The position numbers and the translations under genes were made by a program. From the NCBI GenBank assembly GCA_964641135.1, contig CAZXJV010000001.1, forward strand, positions 20,707 through 84,706: DNA of 64,000 nt, in the 5' to 3' direction. A model generated the notes under the pieces. It was not told the origin of the DNA, did no database searches, and worked only from the letters and a program-made list of their open reading frames with translations. Origin of the DNA: Teretinema sp964641135. Its GTDB lineage: Bacteria; Spirochaetota; Spirochaetia; Treponematales; Treponemataceae. This document shows, one piece after another, positions 42,457 to 52,252 of this stretch. Each line of letters starts with the position of its first letter. Position 1 is the first letter of the stretch.

Positions 42457-44484
42457 ATGCGTTTTCCGCCCATTATTCACCCGCTTACCGGCCTGGCCGT
42501 TCCGGTTGGAGCTCTGCGTACCGCACAGAGCTGCGGCATAGGGGAGTTTGCCGACTTGCCGGTTCTTGCCGAATTCTGCAAAAAAGCCGGATTTGATCTT
42601 GTACAGCTTCTTCCGGTCAATGACACCGGCACAGAAAGTTCTCCATACAGCGCGCTTTCTGCCTTTGCCCTGCACCCGCTGTATATCAGGCTTTCCGACC
42701 TGCCTGAAGCAGCGGGTTTCGAAAAGCAGATTACAGATCTGAAAAGCCGGTTTGAGGACTTGCCTCGTTTCAGCTATACGGAGCTGCGCCGTGCCAAACT
42801 GGATATCCTGCGTGCAGTGTTTGATAAAAACAAGGCAACCATCATCGGCAGTGCCGAACTGGAAGCCTGGATTTCAGATAACCCCTGGATCATCGAATAT
42901 GCGGTTTTTATGAACCAGAAACACCGCAACTTTGAAGCCGGCTGGAAACATTGGGAAAAGCTGCGCAACCCCACTCATAACGAAATACAAAAAACCTGGC
43001 AGGGTAAAACCTGGCAGGCTGACCATCAATTCTTTGCATGGCTGCAGATGCGGCTGGACCAGCAGTTTACTGCCGCCGCTACAGAGTGCAACGCCCTGGG
43101 TGTCTATCTTAAGGGCGATATACCTATAATGATGAACGAGGATTCCGCAGATGCCTGGGCGAATCCGGAATTCTTCCGTGACGATCTTCGGGCCGGAAGT
43201 CCCCCTGACGGTGAAAACCCCCAGGGACAAAACTGGGGCTTCCCCATTTATAACTGGGAAAACCTTGCAAATGACGGGTACAGCTGGTGGAAAAAACGTC
43301 TGAAGCACAGCGCACGGTATTACCATGCCTACCGCATTGACCATATTCTTGGGTTTTTCCGGATATGGGCTATACCCTATGGCGAATACTCCGGCTACCT
43401 GGGATGGCCCTTGCCGCATGAACCGGTAAGTGCAGCAGAACTGGCAGAACGGGGCTTTTCCAAGGACCGCTTGCGCTGGCTTACCGAACCCCACTTGCCT
43501 ACACGGGCAGCCGAGGAAGCGAATAACTGGGACTATCTGGGAACACACGGCTATCTGAATCAGATCATGAACCGTATCGGTGAAGAAGAACTATGGCTGT
43601 TCAAGCCCGAGATCACCTGCGAGGCAGATATACGAAACACAAACCTGCCGGATGCCCTGAAAGAGGTTCTGGTACGGCAGTGGAAAAACCGGCTGCTGCA
43701 GGTTACCGGCCGCGACGAAAAAGGACGGACAATCTACTATCCGCTGTGGCGTTTCCGTGACAGCACTGCATGGCAGACGCTTACCGATGGCGAGAAACAC
43801 TCCCTGGAAGAGCTGTTCGCCCAAAAAGCGGCGCACAATGAAACCCTGTGGCGAGAACAGGCGGTGGAACTTCTGGGTGAGCTGACGCGATCTACGGATA
43901 TGCTTGCCTGTGCTGAAGATCTGGGAAGTATTCCCCACAGTGTACCGGAAGTGCTTTCAAACCTTTCAATTTACAGTCTGCGGGTTACCCGCTGGGCCCG
44001 CCAATGGGATGCCCCCGGCCAGCCCTTTCACAGACTGGAGGAGTATCCGCTCATGTCGGTAGCGACCCCATCGGTTCATGATTCCTCTACCCTGCGCGGA
44101 TGGTGGGAAACCGAAGGCGGCGACCGGGCCTTTATGGACGCATGGCCTCCGGAACAGGATGCATACGCAGGAGCAGGCCGCCATGAGTTCGAAGGCGCCT
44201 GGGGACCCCGCCAGGCATCCTGGGTACTCCGTAAACTCTGCGAAGCCCGTTCCGCGCTCTGTGTTTTCCCCATCCAGGATATTTTGGCCCTGTCTTCAGA
44301 CTTTTATGCAATGACAGCGGACGAGGAACGCATCAATATTCCGGGCAGTGTATCCGGATTTAACTGGACATACCGGTTGCCTGCGGCAATCGAGGATTTA
44401 TCTAAAAACAGCCAACTTATAACCGCAATCCAGACCGCGTTGCAGGACCGCCGGGCGAGGAAGGCACAAGGAGCACAGCAATGA
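42457..44484 (+). CDS. malQ: 4-alpha-glucanotransferase (amylomaltase, GH77)
   Basis: A 675-aa GH77 enzyme that transfers maltosyl units between alpha-1,4-glucans. The catalytic residues sit in YRIDHILGFF (nucleophile Asp), CAEDLGSIP (acid/base Glu) and SVHDSSTLRGWW (transition-state Asp). GLAVPVGALRT and SSPYSALSAFA are typical of the N-terminal part. The ATG at 42457 has AGGAGGGGCAC upstream. The stop overlaps the ATG of the GH13 gene (ATGA), so the two maltodextrin enzymes are co-translated. Confidence 0.95.
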   Translation: MRFPPIIHPLTGLAVPVGALRTAQSCGIGEFADLPVLAEFCKKAGFDLVQLLPVNDTGTESSPYSALSAFALHPLYIRLSDLPEAAGFEKQITDLKSRFEDLPRFSYTELRRAKLDILRAVFDKNKATIIGSAELEAWISDNPWIIEYAVFMNQKHRNFEAGWKHWEKLRNPTHNEIQKTWQGKTWQADHQFFAWLQMRLDQQFTAAATECNALGVYLKGDIPIMMNEDSADAWANPEFFRDDLRAGSPPDGENPQGQNWGFPIYNWENLANDGYSWWKKRLKHSARYYHAYRIDHILGFFRIWAIPYGEYSGYLGWPLPHEPVSAAELAERGFSKDRLRWLTEPHLPTRAAEEANNWDYLGTHGYLNQIMNRIGEEELWLFKPEITCEADIRNTNLPDALKEVLVRQWKNRLLQVTGRDEKGRTIYYPLWRFRDSTAWQTLTDGEKHSLEELFAQKAAHNETLWREQAVELLGELTRSTDMLACAEDLGSIPHSVPEVLSNLSIYSLRVTRWARQWDAPGQPFHRLEEYPLMSVATPSVHDSSTLRGWWETEGGDRAFMDAWPPEQDAYAGAGRHEFEGAWGPRQASWVLRKLCEARSALCVFPIQDILALSSDFYAMTADEERINIPGSVSGFNWTYRLPAAIEDLSKNSQLITAIQTALQDRRARKAQGAQQ

Positions 44485-47400
44485 AGATGAACGGCTTTGA
44501 CACAACAATCATTACAAACACAAGCCACAATCCCGACAGCCGATGGATGGAATTCCATATCTCGCGGCGGGTACGCGAACTGTGCGGCTTCGACGAAGCC
44601 CTGTTCGCATCAACCGGCAACGTCATACTGAAAAACACACGCGCGGTTCACGATTTTGTACATCGCTACAACACGACGATAAAACAGCAAAACAAACCCG
44701 AACTGTTTCTCAAATCCGGTCAGCTCAATGCGATGGGTTTGATTGACGAAGTATTCCACTATGTCTGCCGGTTGTACCGCATGCAGGTCAAGGCAGGTTT
44801 TTTTAGCGGAGCCCTGACTCACCTGGAGCAGAAACTGGGCAAAACCCGGCTCGACGAGGTGCTGACAGCCTTTATACAGGAATTTCCCCCGGTCGCTGTG
44901 ATGAAGAAGGAAATCACCGCCACAGACTATCTGGCAGGCAGCGATACGGATGGACTTTCCAGCCGCGAATCGGTAGTGGAAGAGCTGATGCTGTTGCGTC
45001 TGGCCAATGAAAACCCGGCCTTTGCTCCTTTCTTTCAGCTGTTTTCCGATGCCCCCCTCAAGCAAAACCCGGCATGGATGGAACTCTGGGATGGACTGCG
45101 CAGCTGGTCGGTAACCCAGCCATCCTTCGGTCCGGAAGGTCTGGATCTTATAGGAATGCTTAAGGCCCCGGTCAATTACTCCCCCTACAGCCTTAAAGGC
45201 CAGCTGGAATACATCCGTACCCGCTGGCTTTCATTGCTTGGCGACTGGCTTTCCCGGCTTCTGGCCGGTATGGACCTGATTTCCGAAGAGGAAAAGGCCG
45301 CATGGGCGCATCTGGGAGGCGGAGACGGTCTAGATATGGATCCTTACTCCTTCGGTGATATCAGCAAGGAATATGAACGCTTCAGTCCCGACCGTGAATG
45401 GATGCCGAATGTAGTACTGATCGCAAAAAGCACTCTTGTGTGGCTAGACCAGCTTTCCAAAAAGTACAACCGGGCCATCACCCGGCTGGATCAGATACCC
45501 GACGAGGAACTGGACTTTCTTTCAGCTGCCGGCGTTACCGGATTGTGGCTGATTGGACTGTGGGAACGCTCCCCGGCCAGTGCCCGCATCAAGCAGATTT
45601 GCGGCAATCCCGAGGCAGCAGCAAGCGCTTACAGTCTTGATGACTATGATATCGCAAACGAGCTTGGAGGCTGGGACGCCCTTGCAAGCCTGCGCCACCG
45701 TGCCTGGCAGCGGGGAATACGCATGGCCAGCGATATGGTACCCAATCATACCGGTATGGACGCAAAATGGGTAATCTCGAATCCGGATTACTTTATACAA
45801 ACCAGGGACTGCCCCTTCCCCAGCTATGATTTCTCGGGTGAAAACCTGTCGCACAATCCCGGCGTCGGTATCTATCTTGAAAACCACTACTACAGTAAAA
45901 GCGACTGTGCGGTGGTTTTCAAACGGGTGGATCACCACTCAGGCGATGTCCGCTACATCTATCACGGAAACGACGGAACCGGCATGCCCTGGAACGATAC
46001 CGCCCAGATAGACTTTTTAAATCCCGAAGCCCGCGAGGCAGTCATTCAGACCATCATGCATGTTGCCCGGAATTTCCCAATCATCCGCTTTGATGCTGCC
46101 ATGGTTCTGGCAAAAAAGCATATTCAGCGTCTGTGGTACCCGGAACCCGGACATGGAGGCGATATTGCCAGCCGCTCGCAGTATGCCCTGTCGCGGGATG
46201 ACTTTGAAAAACGCATACCCGAGGAGTTCTGGCGCGAGGTAGTAGACCGCTGCGCCCGTGAAATTCCGGATACCCTTCTTTTGGCCGAGGCTTTCTGGAT
46301 GATGGAAGGCTATTTTGTCCGCACCCTGGGAATGCATCGCGTATATAACTCGGCTTTCATGAACATGCTCAAGCGCGAAGACAACTCCAAATACCGCAGC
46401 ACCATCAAAAACACCATCGAATTCGACCCGGAAATTTTAAAGCGCTATGTCAACTTTATGAACAATCCCGATGAAGAAACCGCTGTAGTGCAGTTCGGCA
46501 AGGGAGACAAGTACTTCGGCGTCTGCACCATGATGGTCGCCATGCCGGGACTGCCGATGATCGGCCACGGCCAGATAGAGGGCTTTGAAGAAAAATACGG
46601 TATGGAATACCGCAAGGCCTACCGCAACGAACAGACAGATCATGATCTGGTGGAACGGCACCGCCGGGAAATATTCCCCCTTATGAAAAAGCGGTATCTG
46701 TTCGCCGGAGTCGAAAACTTCCTGCTCTATGATTTCTGGGAAAACGGATCTGTCAATGAAAACGTCTTTGTCTGGTCAAACCGCGTCGGGTCCGAACGGG
46801 CCCTGATCTTCTTCAACAACGTCTATCAACGCACCTCCGGCTGGGTAAAGACCTCTGCAGCCTATGCGGTCAAGCAGGGCGATGGTTCAAAAAACCTTGT
46901 ACAGCGCACTGTCGGAGAGGGACTGGGACTGACAAACAGCGATGATTGGTACTGCTTGATGCAGGAACAGCGCTCCGGACTCTGGTTTATCCGCCGCAAC
47001 CGGGATATTCATAATTCAGGGCTCTTTGCATCTCTTGACGGGTTTCAGACCCAGGTATTCGTGAACATCTGGGAGACACCGGACAACGAATGGGGGCACT
47101 ACCGCACCCTGCATGATACCCTGGCAGGCGGCGGCGTCGCAGATGTGCGCATGGCCATTCAGAATATCTTCCTGAAGGATCTGTATACGGCTATGTCCCA
47201 GCTGCTGGATAGCACATTTATCCAGAAAATACGGGACGGCAGCATGAGTTCAGCCTTCCTCGCAGAACGCGCTGATGTTATCAGCGGTTTCTTTACAAAA
47301 CTGCTGGAGTTTATTGGCGGAAACTACGGTGCATCCGGCATGTACGACAGCAAAAAAGCCGGGAAAGTGCCAACAGCTGCCCAGCTCTCCTCTGTCTTTA

Positions 47401-48164
47401 CAGAGCGCTGCCTCCGCCTGACCGGGCTTTCAGCACTGGCATCAAAGCCGACGGCAGATATTACCGGAGAAGCAAAAGCCGTGCTTGAAAGCATGGGTAC
47501 CTGGTTTACAGCCCGCGAGGATGGCGCAGCCCTGTACCTTACAGCCCTGCTTTTTGCAGCGGTCCGCGAAGCCATGGGCAGCGCTGCAACAGGCAAAGAA
47601 GCCCGGGATCTGGTAAATCTGTGGTGTATTGACCGCAAGATAGCGGAATTCTACGGTGCAAACGGTCTGGGTGCCCCGGCAATACAGTCGGAGATTCACC
47701 TGCTGAAGGAACTGATGGTCGCTACAGCCGTCCAGTCTTCACCCAAAACAGAAGTCACCCTTGGCGAGATTCTGAACATCCTGTTTACAGCCCCGGAAGC
47801 CCACTGGATGCTCGGTGTAAACAGCTGGGATGGCACTGTCTGGTACAACAAGGAACAGACAGAACAGGTTCTGCAGCGGGTATGGCTGGTCAGAGCGCTG
47901 AATGCCCCGGAATTTACGGCAATACTGCCTCTTGTCCGTAAAGAACTGAGTGCCTTCCTTGCCGCACAGGAAGCCTCCGGGTACAAGGTTGATACCCTGC
48001 TGGGCAGCTTCAACATGCAGCCGGCAGCGGAAGCAAAGAAAAAAGCTGCAGCACCCGGTAAAAAAGCTGCAGCACCCGGCAGCAAGGCCGCAGACAACAA
48101 AACAGCAGCACCCAAAAAGGCAGCTTCAAAAAAAGCATCGCCGGAAAAGGGCAAAAAAGAATAA
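44481..48164 (+). CDS. Very large GH13 (alpha-amylase family) protein with Lys/Ala-rich tail
   Basis: A 1227-aa protein, about twice a normal alpha-amylase. The central GH13 barrel has region I DMVPNHTG (about 416), region II IIRFDAAM with the nucleophile Asp (about 534), region III LLLAEAFW with the acid/base Glu (about 599) and region IV FMNNPDEE (about 658), where the usual HD is Pro-Asp. About 400 N-terminal and 500 C-terminal residues are not typical of the family. The last 45 residues are an Ala/Lys/Pro tail of histone-H1-like composition. No signal peptide is seen; it is presumed to process cytoplasmic glycogen or maltodextrin together with MalQ. Exact reaction unknown. Confidence 0.85.
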   Translation: MKMNGFDTTIITNTSHNPDSRWMEFHISRRVRELCGFDEALFASTGNVILKNTRAVHDFVHRYNTTIKQQNKPELFLKSGQLNAMGLIDEVFHYVCRLYRMQVKAGFFSGALTHLEQKLGKTRLDEVLTAFIQEFPPVAVMKKEITATDYLAGSDTDGLSSRESVVEELMLLRLANENPAFAPFFQLFSDAPLKQNPAWMELWDGLRSWSVTQPSFGPEGLDLIGMLKAPVNYSPYSLKGQLEYIRTRWLSLLGDWLSRLLAGMDLISEEEKAAWAHLGGGDGLDMDPYSFGDISKEYERFSPDREWMPNVVLIAKSTLVWLDQLSKKYNRAITRLDQIPDEELDFLSAAGVTGLWLIGLWERSPASARIKQICGNPEAAASAYSLDDYDIANELGGWDALASLRHRAWQRGIRMASDMVPNHTGMDAKWVISNPDYFIQTRDCPFPSYDFSGENLSHNPGVGIYLENHYYSKSDCAVVFKRVDHHSGDVRYIYHGNDGTGMPWNDTAQIDFLNPEAREAVIQTIMHVARNFPIIRFDAAMVLAKKHIQRLWYPEPGHGGDIASRSQYALSRDDFEKRIPEEFWREVVDRCAREIPDTLLLAEAFWMMEGYFVRTLGMHRVYNSAFMNMLKREDNSKYRSTIKNTIEFDPEILKRYVNFMNNPDEETAVVQFGKGDKYFGVCTMMVAMPGLPMIGHGQIEGFEEKYGMEYRKAYRNEQTDHDLVERHRREIFPLMKKRYLFAGVENFLLYDFWENGSVNENVFVWSNRVGSERALIFFNNVYQRTSGWVKTSAAYAVKQGDGSKNLVQRTVGEGLGLTNSDDWYCLMQEQRSGLWFIRRNRDIHNSGLFASLDGFQTQVFVNIWETPDNEWGHYRTLHDTLAGGGVADVRMAIQNIFLKDLYTAMSQLLDSTFIQKIRDGSMSSAFLAERADVISGFFTKLLEFIGGNYGASGMYDSKKAGKVPTAAQLSSVFTERCLRLTGLSALASKPTADITGEAKAVLESMGTWFTAREDGAALYLTALLFAAVREAMGSAATGKEARDLVNLWCIDRKIAEFYGANGLGAPAIQSEIHLLKELMVATAVQSSPKTEVTLGEILNILFTAPEAHWMLGVNSWDGTVWYNKEQTEQVLQRVWLVRALNAPEFTAILPLVRKELSAFLAAQEASGYKVDTLLGSFNMQPAAEAKKKAAAPGKKAAAPGSKAADNKTAAPKKAASKKASPEKGKKE

Positions 48165-48168
48165 AAAA

Positions 48169-48196
48169 CAGTCATACCTGGATACAGGTATGACTG
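48169..48196 (+). repeat. 12-bp perfect hairpin after the GH13 gene
   Basis: CAGTCATACCTG-GATA-CAGGTATGACTG directly follows the stop. An A-run follows instead of Ts, so on this strand it is more likely a 3'-end stabiliser; on the other strand it would precede a T-run. Confidence 0.75.
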
Positions 48197-48204
48197 CAAA
48201 AAAA

Positions 48205-48242
48205 AGGACTGTCCGACATTTACGTCAGGCAGTCCTTTTTTT
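48205..48242. terminator. Intrinsic terminator between GH13 and the 44-aa gene
   Basis: AGGACTG (48205-48211) pairs with CAGTCCT (48230-48236) around an inner GAC/GTC step, flanked by A8 and T7, so it can work in both directions. Confidence 0.85.
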
Positions 48243-48277
48243 ATCAGACAGGAACTTTTTTCCGCTCAGTCGGAGTG

Positions 48278-48412
48278 TTAACTCTGCTGGGCGTTCTGTT
48301 CCGCGTACGTTTTGAACTCTTCGAGCGACATCTTGTCGGAATACAGGGGATACAACGCATCTACCAGCTCATCGAGTGTATCGAACTTCGCGCCATCCAG
48401 TTTGTATGCCAT
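48278..48412 (-). CDS. 44-aa small protein
   Basis: A small acidic frame beginning MAYKLDGAKFDTLDELVDAL and ending EQNAQQS. It is preceded by AAGGGGG 7 nt before the ATG and has its own promoter (48514-48542). No signal peptide or membrane helix is present and it is predicted helical. It lies downstream of thrC on the same strand, but the 198-bp gap and promoter make it a separate unit. Function unknown. It was found by reading the minus strand. Confidence 0.7.
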   Translation of the reverse strand: MAYKLDGAKFDTLDELVDALYPLYSDKMSLEEFKTYAEQNAQQS

Positions 48413-48513
48413 AGGTTCAGCCCCCTTCTTGAGTGTATTGGAGCCTCCGCCGGATAATCAGGACTGTTCGCACAGTCCAAGATCCGTCATGCAAGCACGT
48501 TCAAAGGCTCCTC

Positions 48514-48542
48514 AGTATAAATCTTTTTTGCCGCCCTGACAA
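48514..48542 (-). promoter_or_regulatory. Promoter of the 44-aa gene, TTGTCA-N17-TATACT
   Basis: On the minus strand TTGTCA (48537-48542) and TATACT (48514-48519) give a leader of about 95 nt. It holds a hairpin GGACTG-TGCGAA-CAGTCC that overlaps a 10-codon open frame starting ATGACGGAT. Confidence 0.55.
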
Positions 48543-48610
48543 GAAGCTGAACAGCCTCGTTAACAACCACCGGAAGAAATTTCAGCGACCGGAAACGGTC
48601 TTTCAACCGG

Positions 48611-49930
48611 TCAGGATCGGGCAACCTGTTCAAGAACAGCCACAAGGGCCGCTTTATCCAATGCTATGCGTTCTACGCCACTGACAGGCAGAGAAACTGC
48701 CTCCAGGAAGGATGTCATCACAGGGGCGGATCCGCAGGCTTGGTGTATACCTTTTGAGTTAAAGACCGGGTGATCCTTGGATACCAGAACAACCGTTCCC
48801 TGATCAGAATCAAGACGCTGTCGTGAATCCAGCACAGCGCCCCATGCACTGGCAGTGGCGGAATCGAAATAGTGTCCATAATCGGTAAAGGCCTTCTTCT
48901 GAAGTTCAGGAATACGGGAAGGTGGAACAGCAACGGGGAATACAAGCCCTTTAAGCATGGCCGGATTAACCTGAAACACCTGTTCGAGGCGCTCCAGATT
49001 GGAAGGAAGCACAGGGTCAGCAGGGCCCCTGTCCAGCAAAGGAATACCGGAATCTGTGCATCTGCAGCGGCCTGCGGCATCGCAATTTAATCCGGTTGTG
49101 CTGTCGGTTAAAAAGCCGTTTACCGGTAAACAAAACTTCCATGCATATAAACCTGCAACCAGGTTGCCGTAATTTCCGGAAAAAACCGAATAAAACAGCT
49201 CCCCGTCCAAACTGGTGCGCAGTCGGGAAAACGCATACATATAACAAAAGACCTGGGGCAGCAGCCGACCAATATTCATTGTATTTGCCAGAGTCAACCC
49301 GTACCTGTCTACAATTTCAGGATCTGAATAAATGGTACGCACAAGGGTTAATACCGAGGACAGGTCCCCATCCACTTCTACCGGATAGATGTTGCCTCCG
49401 CTGCGTGAAAGCCAGGCTTCATCCAGGCCACGAACACTGCCCCTGGCATGGACAATAACAGTTTTCAGCCTTTTTTTTCCTGCAAAGGCATGAGCAATAC
49501 TGCGAGCAGACTGACCGCCGGTGGCAGCCACAACGATTGCAGTCCGGTCTTCCATGGTCAAAATGTGTTCCAGAGCAGAAGCAAGCCAGGACAGGCCCCA
49601 GTCCTTATGCGACCCTGTGGGTCCGTGAAACAACTCCAGCAAATACAGCCGCTCATCCAGTCTTCGCAGTTCGGGGCTGTAGCCTGCAAAGGCTGCCCCT
49701 GCAATGCGTTCTGAAACAACCGGACTAAATTCCTCTTTAAGCAGGGCTGAGGTCAGGCTTCCGGCAATGGAAGAAAAGCTGGTATTTCCGTCCATATACA
49801 AAATCCATGGGCGCAAGTCATCATCACCGTATGGTACATACAGACCTCCATCCCGCGGAACGGTATCCAAAACAGCCTGTTTGAAGCTTACAGCCCGTGT
49901 ACTGTCTCTGGTACTGACCAGACGCATCAT
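48611..49930 (-). CDS. thrC: Threonine synthase
   Basis: A 439-aa PLP enzyme of the threonine synthase family, converting O-phosphohomoserine to threonine. The lysine that binds PLP is in GPTGSHKDWG, with a His replacing the usual Phe before KD. AATGGQSARSIAHAF is the phosphate-binding segment, and the N-terminal STRDSTRAVSFKQAVLDTVPRDGGLYVP is typical. Two adjacent ATGs follow AAGGAGCGA; 49930 is used. No thrA or thrB is in the window. Confidence 0.9.
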   Translation of the reverse strand: MMRLVSTRDSTRAVSFKQAVLDTVPRDGGLYVPYGDDDLRPWILYMDGNTSFSSIAGSLTSALLKEEFSPVVSERIAGAAFAGYSPELRRLDERLYLLELFHGPTGSHKDWGLSWLASALEHILTMEDRTAIVVAATGGQSARSIAHAFAGKKRLKTVIVHARGSVRGLDEAWLSRSGGNIYPVEVDGDLSSVLTLVRTIYSDPEIVDRYGLTLANTMNIGRLLPQVFCYMYAFSRLRTSLDGELFYSVFSGNYGNLVAGLYAWKFCLPVNGFLTDSTTGLNCDAAGRCRCTDSGIPLLDRGPADPVLPSNLERLEQVFQVNPAMLKGLVFPVAVPPSRIPELQKKAFTDYGHYFDSATASAWGAVLDSRQRLDSDQGTVVLVSKDHPVFNSKGIHQACGSAPVMTSFLEAVSLPVSGVERIALDKAALVAVLEQVARS

Positions 49931-50033
49931 TCGCTCCTTGGCAGGTATTCTGCAGGGTGCCGACAACCGTGTTGCTTATCTGCACTCTGTTAATCACGTA
50001 TCAGCTGCCATAATTTTTTCTTACCAAAGTATA

Positions 50034-50921
50034 CTACACCTGCCGGGGATACACACGATACTTTCGAACAAAACCGGCCGGCCGGTAGGACATTTTTGCC
50101 TGCCTCATACCCTCATCGCCAAGATCCTGCTCACGGTTGATATACTCAACTGTATCAGGCAGTGAGCGGGCAAAACAATAGTTGATAAATTGATAGGCTC
50201 CGCGGATATCTGTACGCGCTTTTTCGAAATGGACTGCTACAATCCTGCCGTCTGCAACCGGTTCAGCCAAACACCAGGCCACCGGCACATCACCAACATA
50301 TAAAACCTGCCCGCGCATATCAAAAAATTCCAGAAGATCCAATGCCTCGTGGGAGGCAGCCAGATCGGTTTGTTCAGGATTCAGTTCTTTTCTCCCCCAG
50401 TCTTCCAGAACGATTCTGGCATCCTCACGGGTATCGGGCCCAAGGTCCCGCAAATGATAATCCGGATATGATAACAAAAATCCGTTTATATGGTTTTTTT
50501 TCTTGTGAAACTTTTTTCCGCTTAAAGCTGCAAGTTCAGTACGTAAATACAGATAATCAAAATTGTCCCGGTCTTCTTCAACCTGCCAGCCAGCAGAATC
50601 AAAAAAACCATCATTTGCGGCTACAAATGAAGGTGAGACAAGCTTCCAGTACGTATGTGTTTTAAATAGTTCACAGAGCACCTGTTCACCCACACGGCAA
50701 CAGGGTGTAATAAAAAAACGCTGTCCATCCCTGCAACCTGAAATAATCAGCAGATCCTCATATAAAGACACCTGATAATTGTAACGATCACGGAACAGAT
50801 ACAGCCCCGCAAAACTGTATTCAGATAAGCCGTCCGGTAGCTGTAAAAGACGGGGTGTAATCTCCCGGGCCATTTCCAGGGTGATGGGAGCAAAGTGTGG
50901 CCAGACCGGTATGGAACTCAT
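50034..50921 (-). CDS. DUF2156/LPG_synthase-C-like protein
   Basis: A 295-aa protein of the family that forms the catalytic C-terminal domain of lysyl-phosphatidylglycerol synthase (GNAT-like fold, DUF2156), here without the membrane part. KKFHKKKNHINGF, the WCLAEP-like strand and YINREQDLGDEGMRQAKMSYRPAGFV are characteristic. Free-standing members transfer an amino-acyl group to an unknown acceptor. Its promoter shares a back-to-back arrangement with that of pepT, and 6 nt separate the -10 from the ATG. Confidence 0.85.
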   Translation of the reverse strand: MSSIPVWPHFAPITLEMAREITPRLLQLPDGLSEYSFAGLYLFRDRYNYQVSLYEDLLIISGCRDGQRFFITPCCRVGEQVLCELFKTHTYWKLVSPSFVAANDGFFDSAGWQVEEDRDNFDYLYLRTELAALSGKKFHKKKNHINGFLLSYPDYHLRDLGPDTREDARIVLEDWGRKELNPEQTDLAASHEALDLLEFFDMRGQVLYVGDVPVAWCLAEPVADGRIVAVHFEKARTDIRGAYQFINYCFARSLPDTVEYINREQDLGDEGMRQAKMSYRPAGFVRKYRVYPRQV

Positions 50922-50927
50922 TACCTA

Positions 50928-50986
50928 ATGGTACTGCTTTTACCCTGAACGGGCAAGTTGACTGTACACGGCAAATATCGTACTGT
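50928..50986. promoter_or_regulatory. Back-to-back promoters for the DUF2156 gene and pepT
   Basis: Minus strand: TTGCCC (50951-50956) - N17 - TACCAT (50928-50933), 6 nt before the DUF2156 ATG. Plus strand: TTGACT (50958-50963) - N17 - TACTGT (50981-50986), 7 nt before the pepT ATG. The -35 boxes are one base apart. Confidence 0.6.
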
Positions 50987-50993
50987 GAATGCC

Positions 50994-52250
50994 ATGAATC
51001 CCCGGAATCTTTCCTCCGCATTGCTTGAGCGATTTTTACGATACGCTGCCGCAGGAACCCAAAGCAACCAGGCTGCCGCCGACTCGGGCATATTTCCATC
51101 CTCCGAAAATCAAAAGGAATTTGCACGAATTCTGGCATCCGAGGTTAAGGCCCTTGGCCTTTCAGGGGTTACACTTACCCCGGATTTCTACGTGTATGCG
51201 TATCTGCCGGCAAGCCCCGGACTGGAAGACAGTCCCTGTTTTGGCCTTTCGGCACATTACGACACAGCTCATGACGCTCCTGCAGACAATGTAAAACCCC
51301 GTGTGCATCCTGAATGGGATGGAACACCGATCGCCCTTACCGGCGGGTTTACTCTTGATCCAGACCGGAATCCCGAGCTTGCATCCTGCATCGGACACAC
51401 CCTTATTACGTCCGACGGTACTACATTGCTTGGAGCTGATGATAAAGCCGGGCTGGCGGGAATTCTTACAATGGCAGAGCACCTGCTTGCGCACCCTGAA
51501 ATAAAGCACGGAATGATAGAATTCCTGTTCAGTCCCGATGAAGAGACAGGACATGGTATGGACCGGGTTCCCCTGGATATGCTCAAGTCCCGGGCTTTTT
51601 ACACAGTAGACGGCGGTACCGAAGGTGAAATCGAGGCAGAGTGTTTTAATGCCTGGCGTACAGATATAACCTTCACCGGGATTGCAGCCCACCTGGGTGA
51701 TGCCCGCGGCAAAATGGTTAATGCCGTAGCGATGGCCGCTGCTTTTATCAATTTATTACCGGCACGTGAAAGCCCCGAAACCACTGACGGGTATGAAGGA
51801 TATTTTTGTCCGCTGGAACTATCGGGTGGAACAGAACAGGTTACCCTTACTGTATATATCCGTGATTTTGACCTTGCATCCATGAAAAAAAGGCTTGAAC
51901 GGATACAAACGATGGCATCATCTGTTGAATCCGCATTTCCGGGCGGAACAGTTGCTGTTAAGGAAATCAAGCAATACCTGAATATGCACGAAGAGCTTGT
52001 TAAAGCCCCGCATGTCCTTGAACGCCTCAAAACTGCAGTACGTGCCGCCGGCTGTGAACCCCATCTGAGACCGATCCGCGGCGGAACAGACGGCTCGCGT
52101 CTGACCGAGATGGGTATTCCGACCCCGAACATCTTCACTGGCGGGCATAACTATCATTCCCGCACCGAATGGGCATCCCTGGAACAGATGACCCGTATGA
52201 CCCTTACACTTATAGAACTTGCCCGTATTTGGGCAGAACGGAGAGATTAA
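50994..52250 (+). CDS. pepT: Peptidase T (tripeptide aminopeptidase)
   Basis: A 418-aa di-zinc M20 aminopeptidase. Metal and catalytic segments are GLSAHYDTAHD, TLLGADDKAGLAGILTM, LFSPDEETGHGMD and a C-terminal GGHNYHSRTEW. It releases the N-terminal residue of tripeptides. The ATG at 50994 is chosen because it lies 7 nt after a -10 box; an in-frame GTG-type extension upstream would include the promoter. murA follows 2 nt after the stop. Confidence 0.94.
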   Translation: MNPRNLSSALLERFLRYAAAGTQSNQAAADSGIFPSSENQKEFARILASEVKALGLSGVTLTPDFYVYAYLPASPGLEDSPCFGLSAHYDTAHDAPADNVKPRVHPEWDGTPIALTGGFTLDPDRNPELASCIGHTLITSDGTTLLGADDKAGLAGILTMAEHLLAHPEIKHGMIEFLFSPDEETGHGMDRVPLDMLKSRAFYTVDGGTEGEIEAECFNAWRTDITFTGIAAHLGDARGKMVNAVAMAAAFINLLPARESPETTDGYEGYFCPLELSGGTEQVTLTVYIRDFDLASMKKRLERIQTMASSVESAFPGGTVAVKEIKQYLNMHEELVKAPHVLERLKTAVRAAGCEPHLRPIRGGTDGSRLTEMGIPTPNIFTGGHNYHSRTEWASLEQMTRMTLTLIELARIWAERRD

Positions 52251-52252
52251 CC

